Positions 7,751 through 16,318 of a stretch of DNA of 64,000 nt are shown here, piece after piece. Origin of the DNA: Streptomyces sp. AC555_RSS877. Its GTDB lineage: Bacteria > Actinomycetota > Actinomycetes > Streptomycetales > Streptomycetaceae. The stretch lies in NCBI RefSeq assembly GCF_019049245.1, contig NZ_JAGMUK010000040.1, positions 368,149 to 432,148 of the forward strand, given 5' to 3'. The position numbers were made by a program, and so were the translations under genes. Each line of letters opens with the position of its first letter. Within the stretch, counting starts at the first letter, position 1. The notes under the pieces are model-generated. The model was given only the letters and a program-made list of their open reading frames with translations, did no database searches and had not been told where the DNA came from.

Positions 7751-8893
7751 TCAGCGCGGTCGGCGGACTTCGAGGAAGTCCGCCTTGCGGATCTTCGCGT
7801 GGACACCCTTCACGTCGTCGACGACCTGGGAGACCGCGAAGTCGCCTGCCGCGCTGAGGTACGCCATCGCCAGATGGCGGTCGATGCCGTAGTCGGTCAC
7901 GAGCAGGTCCAGCGCGCAGCGCACGCAGTCGCGCATCGCCTCGTTCAGATCCTTGTCCAGGCCGATCGGCACCAGGTGGTCGGCCGTCTCGGCGAACGGG
8001 GCGACGCGGCCGTGGCCGGGCCGCAGAGCCGCACCGGCCGGCACCACCTCGAGCTTCACGGTGGCGCGCAACGACGCCTCGAACGCGGTGAGGGCGACCT
8101 CGCCGTCGCCCTGGGCGAAGTGGGGGTCCCCGAAATAGACCAGCGCGTCGTCGACCTGCACCGGGAGATACAGCGTGGCGCCCTCGCCGAGCAGCGAGAT
8201 GTCGATGTTGCCCCCGTGCCGCCCCGGCGGCACCGAGTGCGGCCGCTCGTTACCGGACACCGCCACGCCCATCACGCCGAGGAAGGGCCGCAGCGGGAAG
8301 CGCAGTGAGCCGTGGGAGGGGTCCGCGGGATCCACCGCCATCCGGCCCCAGGCGCCGTGGCTGTCCGCGTGTGCCGTGGCGAAGGTGAACAGGGGACCCG
8401 GCAGCGACGGCATCTCGCCGGGGAGTGCGCCGAAGCCGTGGCGTGCGGAGACCATGCCGTACGGAACGCGTGGGGTGAGGCCGAGGACGGTGATGGCGAG
8501 CAGATCGCCGGGCCGGGCGCCGGCCACGGCGATCGGCCCGGTGACGAGGTGTGGCCCGTCGTCGTCGAAGTCGTGCGGCATACCGGAGTCCGCCACCTGC
8601 TGGGCGTCGTCGAGCACATGCCCGCCGCCGACGCCGTAGCGGCCGAAGAACTCGACGGGGTTGCGGCCCTGGTCCTCCAGCACTCCCTCGTGGCTGAGCG
8701 TGTCGACCGTGACGACGGAGCCCGGTCGCACGACCGCGCACGGAGCGTCCGCCTCGCACGGAAGGCGGCCCCACAGGGTGTTGTCGGGCGTGGCCGGGAC
8801 GTACGTCGTCGACGCGATCGCTCCGTGGCCGGGCTGGAGGATCGGGAAGCCGGTCGCGGCGACGTCGAGGAGGGGCGAGTCGATCGCAGTCAT
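7751..8893 (-). CDS. Acetamidase/formamidase family protein (FmdA-like)
   Basis: Hydrolase of 380 residues expected to split short-chain amides such as formamide or acetamide into acid and ammonia. It has the FmdA/AmdA beta-sandwich signatures: a HGAIAS start region, the GDLLAITVLGL segment, the central RHGGNIDI metal-site region and LPVQVDDALVYFGDPHFAQGDGE. ATG 8893 has AAAGG upstream. It diverges from the TauE permease gene across a 142-nt region with two copies of the cluster-wide operator motif, so it probably belongs to the catabolic regulon and removes a formyl or amide fragment released from the substrate. The physiological amide is not known. Confidence 0.85.
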   Translation of the reverse strand: MTAIDSPLLDVAATGFPILQPGHGAIASTTYVPATPDNTLWGRLPCEADAPCAVVRPGSVVTVDTLSHEGVLEDQGRNPVEFFGRYGVGGGHVLDDAQQVADSGMPHDFDDDGPHLVTGPIAVAGARPGDLLAITVLGLTPRVPYGMVSARHGFGALPGEMPSLPGPLFTFATAHADSHGAWGRMAVDPADPSHGSLRFPLRPFLGVMGVAVSGNERPHSVPPGRHGGNIDISLLGEGATLYLPVQVDDALVYFGDPHFAQGDGEVALTAFEASLRATVKLEVVPAGAALRPGHGRVAPFAETADHLVPIGLDKDLNEAMRDCVRCALDLLVTDYGIDRHLAMAYLSAAGDFAVSQVVDDVKGVHAKIRKADFLEVRRPR

Positions 8894-8983
8894 GGCCGAC
8901 CTTTCATGGAGGGGAAGGGCTGGCCCGACGCTAGGAACGTCCCGTTGCCTGGGTGTTTCCGGTGAGGGTCCATGGCGTAACGC

Positions 8984-9015
8984 TGTCTCGTATGTCAACA
9001 TGGCATCTCGCATAA
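8984..9015. promoter_or_regulatory. Two copies of the regulon operator motif
   Basis: TCTCGTATGTC (8986-8996) and CATCTCGCAT (9004-9013) are spaced 20 nt apart between the divergent formamidase and TauE genes. On the minus strand the first copy reads GACATACGAGA, an 11-nt match to the site at 36407-36417. A minus-strand TTGACA lies at 8993-8998, so a repressor here would cover the formamidase promoter. Confidence 0.7.
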
Positions 9016-9035
9016 CTTGCTGTGGAGGGACCCGG

Positions 9036-9782
9036 ATGGACGTCGGCGACGTTGTTCTCATCGGCGGTGCCGGCCTCGTCGGCGGATTCGTCAACTCCAT
9101 CGCCGGCGGCGGGTCACTGCTCCTGTTCCCCGCGCTGGTCGCCGGCGGGCTGGGTACGGTCGCCGCCAACGTCACCAACTCCGTGGCGCTGTGGCCGGGC
9201 TACCTGGGCAATGTCGCCGCGCTGCGGGGGTCTTCCCGCCCGTCTTCCGTGACGTCGCTGGCGGTCGTGTCCGCGGTGGGCGCCGCCGGCGGGTGCGTGC
9301 TGCTGCTGCTCACGCCGTCGCGGGTCTTCTCGGTCGCCGTGCCGTTCCTCGTCCTCGGCGCCAGCGCCCTCCTCGCCTTCCAGCCCCGGTTGCGGGCACT
9401 GCTCGGCGCCGCTCACGGTGCCCACCGCGGCAAGCTCTACGCCGGCACGTTCGCCGCCGCGGTCTACGGCGGTTACTTCGGCGGGGGACTGGGGCTCATC
9501 CTGATGGCCCTGCTCGGCCTGACGCTGTCCGCTCCGCTGGCCGAGGTGAACGTCCTCAAGGGGACGCTGCAGCTGGTCGTGGCCACCGTGTCGCTCGTCG
9601 CGTTCGCGTTGTTCGGCCCCGTGCACTGGATGCTCGTGCTCGTGGTCGCGCCGTCGTCCCTGGCCGGCGGAGTGCTCGGAGGTCGGCTGGCGACGAGGCT
9701 GAGCGAGCCGGTACTACGTGCCGTCGTGGTCGTCTTCGGCGTGCTGGCGGGCGTCTGGCTGGGTATCCGCGCCTTCGGCTGA
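9036..9782 (+). CDS. TauE/SafE family permease
   Basis: Integral membrane protein of 248 residues with about 8 hydrophobic segments and the family signature GGFVNSIAGGGSLLLFPAL near the N-terminus, repeated more weakly in the second half (YGGYFGGGLGLILM). Relatives export sulfite or sulfoacetate, or move other organic anions. ATG 9036 follows GGAGGG by 6 nt. Two operator motifs in the divergent promoter tie it to the catabolic regulon, so it may export or import an organic acid intermediate. Direction and substrate are inference. Confidence 0.82.
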   Translation: MDVGDVVLIGGAGLVGGFVNSIAGGGSLLLFPALVAGGLGTVAANVTNSVALWPGYLGNVAALRGSSRPSSVTSLAVVSAVGAAGGCVLLLLTPSRVFSVAVPFLVLGASALLAFQPRLRALLGAAHGAHRGKLYAGTFAAAVYGGYFGGGLGLILMALLGLTLSAPLAEVNVLKGTLQLVVATVSLVAFALFGPVHWMLVLVVAPSSLAGGVLGGRLATRLSEPVLRAVVVVFGVLAGVWLGIRAFG

Positions 9783-9814
9783 CCGTTCCTGGAGGCGGTC
9801 GTCAGGCCGTGCCG

Positions 9815-9881
9815 GGCCGCACGCAGCGCGGGTCCCACGGCGAACGTCGCGTTCGCCGTGGGACCCGCGCTGCGTGCGGCC
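9815..9881. terminator. 32-bp perfect hairpin between convergent genes
   Basis: Left arm 9815-9846 pairs without mismatch with right arm 9850-9881 around a 3-nt TCG loop. The tip is GAACG-TCG-CGTTC. It lies between the stops of TauE and the P450 gene and can act on both strands. Confidence 0.7.
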
Positions 9882-9920
9882 GGTGGGCGGCGGTCGGGAA
9901 CCGAACGCCGCCCACCGGCC
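9878..9920. terminator. Second hairpin overlapping the first
   Basis: GGCCGGTGGGCGGCG (9878-9892) pairs with CGCCGCCCACCGGCC (9906-9920), 15 bp with a 13-nt loop. It shares the GGCC at 9878-9881 with the 32-bp hairpin, so the outermost pairs of the two stems compete. It is nearer to the end of the P450 gene and probably serves that gene. Confidence 0.55.
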
Positions 9921-9929
9921 GACCAGGGC

Positions 9930-12131
9930 TCAGAGGTCGAGGACGAGTCGGTCGCCCTGACAGCGGCCGACGCAGATCATCATGGTGCGCCCGGCGAGGC
10001 GTTCCTCGTCGGTGAGCACGGAGTCCCGGTGCTCCGGAGTCCCGGCGAGCACGCGGGTCTCGCAGGCGCCGCAATATCCCTTCTCGCAGTCGTAGGACAG
10101 GCCGCTCACGGCGTCGCGCAGGACCTCGATGAGACGGCGGTCGGCCGGCACGGTGAGAGTGACTCCCGTGCGCGCGAGCTGGACCGCGAAGTCCCGGTTC
10201 TCCGCGGCGTCGTACGCCGTCTCGAGGCCGTCGCCGGCGGCGAAGCGCTCCAGGTGCAGCCGGTCGGTGAGGTCCAGGCGGGCGCACTCGCGCTCCACGG
10301 CCGCCAGCATCGGGGCCGGCCCGCAGGCGTAGACGGCGGTGTCCGTGTCCAGCCCGCCCAGCAGCCGGGGAAGGTCGGGCAGTCCGGCCTCGTCCTGGGG
10401 GAGCAGGGTGAGCCTGTCACCGGCGACCGCGGCGAGCTCGTCGGCGAACGCCATCGTCGAGCGGGTGCGCCCGCCGTACACGACGGTGAAGGGCGTGCCG
10501 CGCCCGGCGGCCGCACGGACCATGGCGAGGACGGGGGTGACGCCGATGCCGCCCGCGACGAACAGGTAGGACGGCGCCTCCACGAGCGGGAAGTGGTTGC
10601 GCGGCCCGCGTACCGCGAAGGTTGCCCCCGGGCCGGCGAGTTCGTGCAGTTCGACCGAGCCGCCCCGGCCCTTCGGCTCACGCAGGACGCCGATGCGCCA
10701 CGTCGTGGCGTCGGCGGGGTCACCGCACAGCGAGTACTGACGCAGCCTGCCCGAGGGCAGACGCAGCTCGACGTGCGCGCCGGGCCGCCATGCGGGGAGT
10801 TCGGAGCCGTCCGGCAGGCCGAGCTCCACGGCGAGCACGTCCTGGGCCGCGGCGCGCACCGCGGTCACCCGCAACGGGGTGGGTGTGCTCAGCGCGCTGA
10901 CCGCGCCCGCCGCGGCGGTCGTCCGGGGACCGGGCGTGAATATCACCGGTGCCGCGTCCCAGCCGGACTGGTTGCCGCGCGTCGGGTAGGGGACGAGCCC
11001 CTCCTCGATCACCCGGTAGTCGGGCAGCCGGGTCAGGACCTGCGTCATCATCGCGCGGAACATGGCTCGGGCGAGGTGCGCGCCCGCGCACCGGTGCGAG
11101 CCGATGCCGAAGCTGAGGTGCCGACTGGCGTCGCGGTCGAGTCGTACCTCCTCGGGGTCGGGGAACACGGCGGGGTCGTGGTTCGCGGCGACCCACGGGA
11201 TCAGCACCCGGTCGCCCGCGTGCATCGGGCAGCCACCGACCTCGACGTCCCCGGTGACGGTGCGCGCCATCGACTGCGACGGGGCGAACGCGCGCAGGAA
11301 CTCCTCGGTCGCGCTGTCCAGCAGATCGGGGGAGTCGATCAGCCGCTGGCGCTGCTCGGGGTGGCGAGCGAGGTGGACCAGCGTGGATCCGGTCAGGGAG
11401 GTGGTGGTGTCGACGCCGCCGGCGATGAGCAGGCCGATCACCGACACCAGCTCGTCCACCGTGAACTCGCTGCCGTCGCCGCGTCGCCCGGCCACCAGTG
11501 TGCTGACCGCGTCGGCCCGTGGTGCGGAGCGGCGCTCGGCGATCAGCTCGCGGATGCGCTGGTCCATGTAGGCCAGTCCGGCGGCCCCGCGCGCGGCGCG
11601 CTCGCTGCCGGCCGGCGCGGCGAAGATGTCGTGGATCGGCCCGGCCAGCTTCGCCCAGTCCTCCTCGGGGAAACCCAGCCAGTCCAGGGTGACCGCGGCA
11701 GGCAGCGGGTTGGTGAGGTCGCGGACGAAGTCGCAGGATCCGAGCTCGACGAAGCCGTCCACGACCCGGGCGGCGTGGCGCTCGATCATGGGCACCAGCT
11801 GCCCGACCGCCTCCGGGGTCAGCAGCGGGTTGATCAGTTGCCGGTACTCGGTCGACTGCGGCGGATCGAGTTCGATCGGATACTGATCGAGCCCCGGCCC
11901 CTTGGGGATGACGATGCCGACGCCCTGGCCGCCGTGGTCGCTGCGGGCCGAGGAGAATGTCGCGTCATCGCGGGCGATGCGGGCCACGTCGGCATACCGG
12001 GTGGTGTAGGTGAAGCCGCCGTAGGCGGCGGACCGGCCTACCGGGCAGGTCTCGCGCAGGCGCGCGTAGTAGGCGACCGGATCGGCGTTGGCCTCGTCGG
12101 AGTGGTGGTCGAAGTCGATGTCGGCGGACAT
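9930..12131 (-). CDS. Self-sufficient cytochrome P450 fused to a phthalate-type reductase (CYP116B-like)
   Basis: Single-chain monooxygenase of about 733 residues. Residues 1-400 are a P450 domain: the I-helix AGGVDTTT near residue 238 and the heme loop FGIGSHRCAG with the thiolate ligand Cys348. From about residue 420 comes a PDR/VanB-type reductase: flavin site RQYSLCGDP, NAD(P)H site GGIGVTPVLAM, then a plant-type [2Fe-2S] domain with Cys682, Cys687, Cys690 and Cys720. Electrons pass from NAD(P)H via flavin and [2Fe-2S] to heme within one protein. ATG 12131 fits a GGAG 10 nt upstream; a GTG three codons earlier is too close to it. It lies 132 nt downstream of an alcohol dehydrogenase gene, probably in the same operon, so it likely hydroxylates or dealkylates the substrate to give an alcohol or aldehyde. 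Confidence 0.93.
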   Translation of the reverse strand: MSADIDFDHHSDEANADPVAYYARLRETCPVGRSAAYGGFTYTTRYADVARIARDDATFSSARSDHGGQGVGIVIPKGPGLDQYPIELDPPQSTEYRQLINPLLTPEAVGQLVPMIERHAARVVDGFVELGSCDFVRDLTNPLPAAVTLDWLGFPEEDWAKLAGPIHDIFAAPAGSERAARGAAGLAYMDQRIRELIAERRSAPRADAVSTLVAGRRGDGSEFTVDELVSVIGLLIAGGVDTTTSLTGSTLVHLARHPEQRQRLIDSPDLLDSATEEFLRAFAPSQSMARTVTGDVEVGGCPMHAGDRVLIPWVAANHDPAVFPDPEEVRLDRDASRHLSFGIGSHRCAGAHLARAMFRAMMTQVLTRLPDYRVIEEGLVPYPTRGNQSGWDAAPVIFTPGPRTTAAAGAVSALSTPTPLRVTAVRAAAQDVLAVELGLPDGSELPAWRPGAHVELRLPSGRLRQYSLCGDPADATTWRIGVLREPKGRGGSVELHELAGPGATFAVRGPRNHFPLVEAPSYLFVAGGIGVTPVLAMVRAAAGRGTPFTVVYGGRTRSTMAFADELAAVAGDRLTLLPQDEAGLPDLPRLLGGLDTDTAVYACGPAPMLAAVERECARLDLTDRLHLERFAAGDGLETAYDAAENRDFAVQLARTGVTLTVPADRRLIEVLRDAVSGLSYDCEKGYCGACETRVLAGTPEHRDSVLTDEERLAGRTMMICVGRCQGDRLVLDL

Positions 12132-12263
12132 GGTGGGCACGCTCCACGTGCTCGGCCTTCTGCGCGGTGTTGTCCGGCCGCGCCACCGGATGTCTGGTGC
12201 CTCATCGGCGTCGCCACCCTAAGGTGCCGCCGCGGTGGGCGACAACGCCGGGTGGCCGACGTC

Positions 12264-13346
12264 TCAGAAGGTCAGCACAGCTTTGCCGACCGAGCCGGAC
12301 CGGATGGCCGCGACGGCCTCGTTGATCTGCTCGAACGGGAAGTAGGTGATCATCTTCTCGACCGGGAACCGGCCCTTGGCGTTGAGCTCCAGCAGCTGGG
12401 GCAGGTACACCTGCGGCAGGCTGGACCCGGCGATGATGCCGGTGACACTGCGCCCGTTGAGGATGCTGCGCCACTCGAAGCTCATCGACTCGCTCGGGCC
12501 GATGCCGATGACCCCGGCGCGGCCGAGCGGCCCGAGAGACTCCACCGCTGTGCGCAGGACGTCCTCGCGCCCGGTGGTGTCGATGACGAAGTCGAATCCC
12601 TCGGGGACGAGGGCGGTCAGCTGCTCGGCGGCCGGCCCGGCCGAGGAGTCGACGGTGTGCGTGGCGCCGTAGCCGCGGGCCGCCTCGAGCCTGGCCGGGT
12701 TCACGTCGACCGCGGCGACGATCGCGCAGCCGCTCAGCGAGGCCGCGATGATGGCGGCCACGCCGACAGCCCCCGCCCCGAAGACCGCGATCGAGGAGCC
12801 GGGGCGCGGCTGGAGCACATTGAGCACGCCGCCGGCGCCGGTCTGGAAGCCGCAGCCGAAGGGGCCGGCCCGCAGCAGGTCCAGCGACGGGTCGATCCTG
12901 ACGACCGCCCGCTCCGGTGCGACGACATGACTGGCGAACGACGACTGGCCCAGGAAGTGGGCGTTCACCTCACGCCCCTCATGGGTGACAGCGGTGGTGC
13001 CGTCGGGGCGGCGGCCGGAGAAGTTCACCGCGTCGAAGCTGCGGCAGTAGGCGGGCGACCCGGTGCGGCACAGGGTGCACGTGCCGCATGACGCGAAGGA
13101 CATGGCGACGTGGTCGCCCGGGCGTACGGAGGTGACGCGGGCGCCGACCTTCTCGACGACGCCCGCCCCCTCGTGCCCGAGCAGCGCGGGCGTGGGGAAG
13201 AAGGTGGCGAACTCGAGGTCGGTGCCGCAGATGCCGACGCCGACGACGCGGACGAGCACCTCGTCGGGGCGGGGTTCGGCCAGGTCCACCTCGGTCAGGA
13301 CGAATGGCTGTCCGGGCTGCTCCAGCAGAGCGGCGGTGGCGCGCAC
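12264..13346 (-). CDS. Zinc-dependent alcohol dehydrogenase (aryl/benzyl alcohol type)
   Basis: NAD(P)-dependent medium-chain dehydrogenase of 360 residues. It has the catalytic zinc ligands GICGTD and GHEGAG, a structural zinc lobe CGTCTLCRTGSPAYC and the Rossmann motif GAGAVGVAA. The GFQTGAGGVLN stretch and length resemble benzyl- and geraniol-type alcohol dehydrogenases. GTG 13346 follows AGGAGGT. It lies upstream of the P450 fusion gene and divergent from an aldehyde dehydrogenase gene, with an operator motif between them. The three enzymes would convert a methyl or methylene group to alcohol, aldehyde and acid. The specific alcohol is unknown. Confidence 0.88.
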   Translation of the reverse strand: MRATAALLEQPGQPFVLTEVDLAEPRPDEVLVRVVGVGICGTDLEFATFFPTPALLGHEGAGVVEKVGARVTSVRPGDHVAMSFASCGTCTLCRTGSPAYCRSFDAVNFSGRRPDGTTAVTHEGREVNAHFLGQSSFASHVVAPERAVVRIDPSLDLLRAGPFGCGFQTGAGGVLNVLQPRPGSSIAVFGAGAVGVAAIIAASLSGCAIVAAVDVNPARLEAARGYGATHTVDSSAGPAAEQLTALVPEGFDFVIDTTGREDVLRTAVESLGPLGRAGVIGIGPSESMSFEWRSILNGRSVTGIIAGSSLPQVYLPQLLELNAKGRFPVEKMITYFPFEQINEAVAAIRSGSVGKAVLTF

Positions 13347-13366
13347 GGGACCTCCTCAGTGACTCA

Positions 13367-13412
13367 CATAGCGAGATCGCATATTGACATGCGTGACAAG
13401 GTCGGTCAAGGT
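13367..13412 (+). promoter_or_regulatory. Operator motif and promoter of the ALDH gene
   Basis: CATAGCGAGATCGCATATTG (13366-13385) is a variant of the regulon motif overlapping TTGACA at 13384-13389. With a 17-nt spacer the -10 would be CAAGGT, ending 7 nt before ATG 13419, so the ALDH transcript may be leaderless or nearly so. Confidence 0.55.
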
Positions 13413-13418
13413 TCACGT

Positions 13419-14864
13419 ATGGCTGCTGTTGACTTCCCTTCTTCCCAGCACTTCGTCGACGGCGAGTGGGTCACGGCCCGCGACGGCGGCACGCTGGACA
13501 TCATCGATCCGGCCACCCGACAGGTGATCACCAAGGTGGCGCTGTCGGGCCGGGCCGACGTCGGCGACGCGGTCGCCGCGGCGCGCCGCGCCTTCCCCGC
13601 CTGGGCGGCGACCAGCCCCAGCGAGCGCGGGACACTGATCCGGCGCTGGGCCGACCTGATCCTCGCCGACGTCGAGGCGCTGGCGGCCGTCGAGGCGAGG
13701 GACGTGGGCAAGCCGCTGTCCGGGGGCCGGACGAACATCTACATCGCCCACGACATCGTCAACTACTTCGCCGGTGCGGCCGACAAGCTCACCGGGGTCA
13801 CGCTGCCGACCCGCAGCCCCGACTACCTGGGTTACACCGTTCCCGAGCCGTACGGCGTGTGTGCCGTCGTCATCCCGTGGAACGTACCTGCCGTGCTCAT
13901 GGCCGCGAATGTCGCGCCGGCGCTCGCCGCGGGCAACACGGTCGTCCTCAAGCCGTCCGAGATCGCCCCGCTGTCCCCGTTCGCCTTCGCCGAACTCGCC
14001 CGCCGCGCCGGCTTCCCGCCGGGGGTGATCAACGTCGTCGCGGGCGGTCCCGAGGCGGGCGCCGCGCTGACCTCGCACCCGGACGTCGACCACATCAGCT
14101 TCGTCGGCTCGACCGCCACCGGGCGGGCGATCATGACGGCCGCGGCGCAGAACCTCGTCCCGGTGAAACTCGAACTCGGCGGCAAGTCGCCCAACGTGCT
14201 GTTCGCCGACGCCGACCTCGACACGGCGATCCCTGCGGTCGTCGCCTCGATCACCGAGAACGCGGGGCAGAACTGCTACGCCGGTTCCCGGCTGCTCGTC
14301 GAGGCCTCGGTGCACGACGAGGTCGTGGAGCGGGTCGCCGCCGCCATGGCCGCGATCAAGACCGGACCCTGGGAAGCCGACCTGGACATGGGGCCGCTGG
14401 TCAGCGCCGCGCAGTTCGCCCGCGTCAGCGGCTTCCTCGAGGACGCGCCTCGCGAGGGCGCGCGGCTGGTCACCGGCGGTGCTCCCGCCGGCGGCGGGTG
14501 GTTCGTCCAGCCGACCGTGTACGACCACGTGGACGCGGGCATGCGCGTCGCCCGCGAGGAGGTCTTCGGCCCCGTCCTCGCCGTGCAGTCGTTCCGCGAC
14601 ACGGCCGAGGCGACCGAACTGATGAACGCGACGGACTTCGGCCTGCTGGCCTGCATCTGGACCAACGACGTCTCCCGGGCCCTGCGGCTGGCGAAGGACG
14701 TCCGCTCCGGACAGGTGGCGGTCAACCAGTTCCACGACGCGGGAGTGATCGGCTTCCCGTTCAACATGCAGAAGGACAGCGGCTTCAGCCGGGGCGGCGG
14801 GTACGCGGCGCTGCGCGAGTACACCCAGGAGAAGGGCGTGGCCATCCGACTGTTGGCCCGCTGA
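13419..14864 (+). CDS. NAD(P)-dependent aldehyde dehydrogenase
   Basis: Aldehyde dehydrogenase of 481 residues, full family length. It has the cofactor lysine in VLKPSE, FVGSTATG near residue 230, the general base Glu252 in LELGGKSPN and the nucleophile Cys286 in GQNCYAGS. It oxidises an aldehyde to the acid; the family around it includes benzaldehyde, betaine-aldehyde and phenylacetaldehyde enzymes. ATG 13419 has a modest CAAGG upstream; a longer start at 13389 would overlap the promoter. It is divergent from the alcohol dehydrogenase-P450 operon and followed 11 nt later by a PucR-type regulator gene. It probably takes the aldehyde made by the neighbouring dehydrogenase. Confidence 0.92.
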   Translation: MAAVDFPSSQHFVDGEWVTARDGGTLDIIDPATRQVITKVALSGRADVGDAVAAARRAFPAWAATSPSERGTLIRRWADLILADVEALAAVEARDVGKPLSGGRTNIYIAHDIVNYFAGAADKLTGVTLPTRSPDYLGYTVPEPYGVCAVVIPWNVPAVLMAANVAPALAAGNTVVLKPSEIAPLSPFAFAELARRAGFPPGVINVVAGGPEAGAALTSHPDVDHISFVGSTATGRAIMTAAAQNLVPVKLELGGKSPNVLFADADLDTAIPAVVASITENAGQNCYAGSRLLVEASVHDEVVERVAAAMAAIKTGPWEADLDMGPLVSAAQFARVSGFLEDAPREGARLVTGGAPAGGGWFVQPTVYDHVDAGMRVAREEVFGPVLAVQSFRDTAEATELMNATDFGLLACIWTNDVSRALRLAKDVRSGQVAVNQFHDAGVIGFPFNMQKDSGFSRGGGYAALREYTQEKGVAIRLLAR

Positions 14865-14875
14865 GACCCGACACC

Positions 14876-16066
14876 ATGGGAACCATCGCCGAGGCGTGGT
14901 CCGGACCGGCCCCGGACGAATGGGGGCCGGACGCCGAGCCTGCCGGCCTGGAGCGGGAACTGACCGAGGCCGTGCTCGCAGGCGCCGCGCGCTCGGACGT
15001 GCTCCGCGCGCTGTTGCGGGCGACCGGCCGGCAGGTGCGCCTGCTGTCCGCCGAGGGCGTGCCGCTGGCGACCACCGACGGCGGCGCGGGAGTGCCGGCC
15101 GTGGTGGCGGACAGCGTGCTCGCCGGCGTGGCCGAACCGGTGGTCGACACTCTCGACGGGCTGTGTGCCACGGCGCTTCCGGTGCGGGCGGGGACGACGG
15201 TGGGCGGTGTGCTGCTGACCGTCGGTCCCGCGGACCCGCGCGTGCAGGCGCTGGCAGGTGCCGCCGTCACGGCGCTCCTCATCGACGCGGTGCGCGCCGG
15301 GGACGCCTCGGCCGAGGTCTCGCCGCAGCACACACCCGCCGACGTCGTCGCCGCGCTGCGGTCCGGGACGGTGAGCCCGTCGGTGTCCGCGGCGGCGGTG
15401 CACCTGGGGATCGACATGCAGCGCCCGCCTGCCGGTGCCGTGCTGCACTACAGCGGCTCCCGCCTGCGCGCCTGGTCCACCGCTCTCACCTGGCTGGAGC
15501 ACCCTGTGCAGCAGGACGAGCGCACGGCGTGGACGGTGGTGCCCGGTGAGGTCGTGCTCTCCCGCCTGCGAAGCAGGCTGCGCCTGATGACCGGCGACGA
15601 GTCCGCCGGCGACCACGTCGTCGCTGCGAGCGGCTCCCATCCCGACACGCCGATCGGGCTGGTCCGGTCCTTCACCGAGGCCGAACGGCTGCTCGGGCTG
15701 GCCAGGAGCCGACGCGTCCCGCTGCTCACCTTCGGTGGCTGCGGGGTGCTCCAGGTCCTGTTGCCGCTCCCGCGCGCGGAGCTCGAGGCGTACGCCGAGG
15801 CGCACCTCGGGCCGATCCGGCAGCGTCCGAAGCTGATGGCGACTCTGCGTGCCTGGCTGGCCGAGCGGGGCAGCCGGCAAAGCGTCTCCGAACAACTCCA
15901 TCTCCACCGCAACTCGGTGGGTTACCGGGTCCGCCAGATCAAGACCCTCCTCGGCACGGACCCCCTGCTTCCGGCCGCCTCGGCGCAGTTGCACCTCGCG
16001 CTGGCGGCGCTCGACCTGCTCGCCGCCGACGACCAGCGGCTGCGCGGCGACGACGAGCCGGTTTAG
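14876..16066 (+). CDS. PucR/CdaR-type helix-turn-helix regulator
   Basis: Transcription factor of 396 residues. The C-terminal domain (about 320-385) is the PucR-type HTH, with LRAWLAERGSRQSVSEQLHL followed by HRNSVGYRVRQIKTLLG. The N-terminal two thirds form a GAF-like/GGDEF-like sensory region without an obvious catalytic site. Relatives activate purine, sugar-acid or aromatic catabolic genes. ATG 14876 lies 11 nt after the aldehyde dehydrogenase stop, so the two are co-transcribed. It is one of three candidate regulators of the cluster; the palindromic motif found at the promoters is more typical of an IclR protein. Confidence 0.85.
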   Translation: MGTIAEAWSGPAPDEWGPDAEPAGLERELTEAVLAGAARSDVLRALLRATGRQVRLLSAEGVPLATTDGGAGVPAVVADSVLAGVAEPVVDTLDGLCATALPVRAGTTVGGVLLTVGPADPRVQALAGAAVTALLIDAVRAGDASAEVSPQHTPADVVAALRSGTVSPSVSAAAVHLGIDMQRPPAGAVLHYSGSRLRAWSTALTWLEHPVQQDERTAWTVVPGEVVLSRLRSRLRLMTGDESAGDHVVAASGSHPDTPIGLVRSFTEAERLLGLARSRRVPLLTFGGCGVLQVLLPLPRAELEAYAEAHLGPIRQRPKLMATLRAWLAERGSRQSVSEQLHLHRNSVGYRVRQIKTLLGTDPLLPAASAQLHLALAALDLLAADDQRLRGDDEPV

Positions 16067-16090
16067 CCGGCCACTGAACCGCCCTCAGCC

Positions 16091-16111
16091 GTGCCGCCGG
16101 GGGTGCGGCAC
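16091..16111 (+). terminator. Small stem-loop after the PucR gene
   Basis: GTGCCGC and GCGGCAC form a 7-bp stem with a 7-nt loop, 25 nt after the stop codon. Weak candidate. Confidence 0.35.
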
Positions 16112-16229
16112 ATGCGTCCGCGCCCACTCACTTCGCCCCGCCCGGCCTGCGGCATGTGCCCTAACAGCAAGTGAGACGTCGGCAACAGCAGGTGAAACGC
16201 CGACGAAACCCAGTTTTTCCACACAAGCG

Positions 16230-16299
16230 TTGACAGCACTGGTCGGCATGGGCAGAGTGGCCCCACAATACGTTCCACCGCCTCGCAATGCGAGACGGC
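16230..16299 (+). promoter_or_regulatory. Promoter and operator of the 16.3-24.2 kb operon
   Basis: TTGACA at 16230-16235 and CAGAGT 17 nt later form a plausible promoter. CAATGCGAGACGGC at 16286-16299 lies downstream of it and is the exact reverse complement of both sites upstream of the FAH gene. A repressor bound here would block elongation or initiation of the transporter operon. Confidence 0.7.
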
Positions 16300-16318
16300 T
16301 GAGGTGAGGAGGGCCACG

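Noticed and set aside
9858..13091. 1077-codon open frame on the plus strand
   Set aside because: It is the antisense shadow of the P450 and alcohol dehydrogenase genes, with low-complexity composition and no domains, caused by the high third-position GC.
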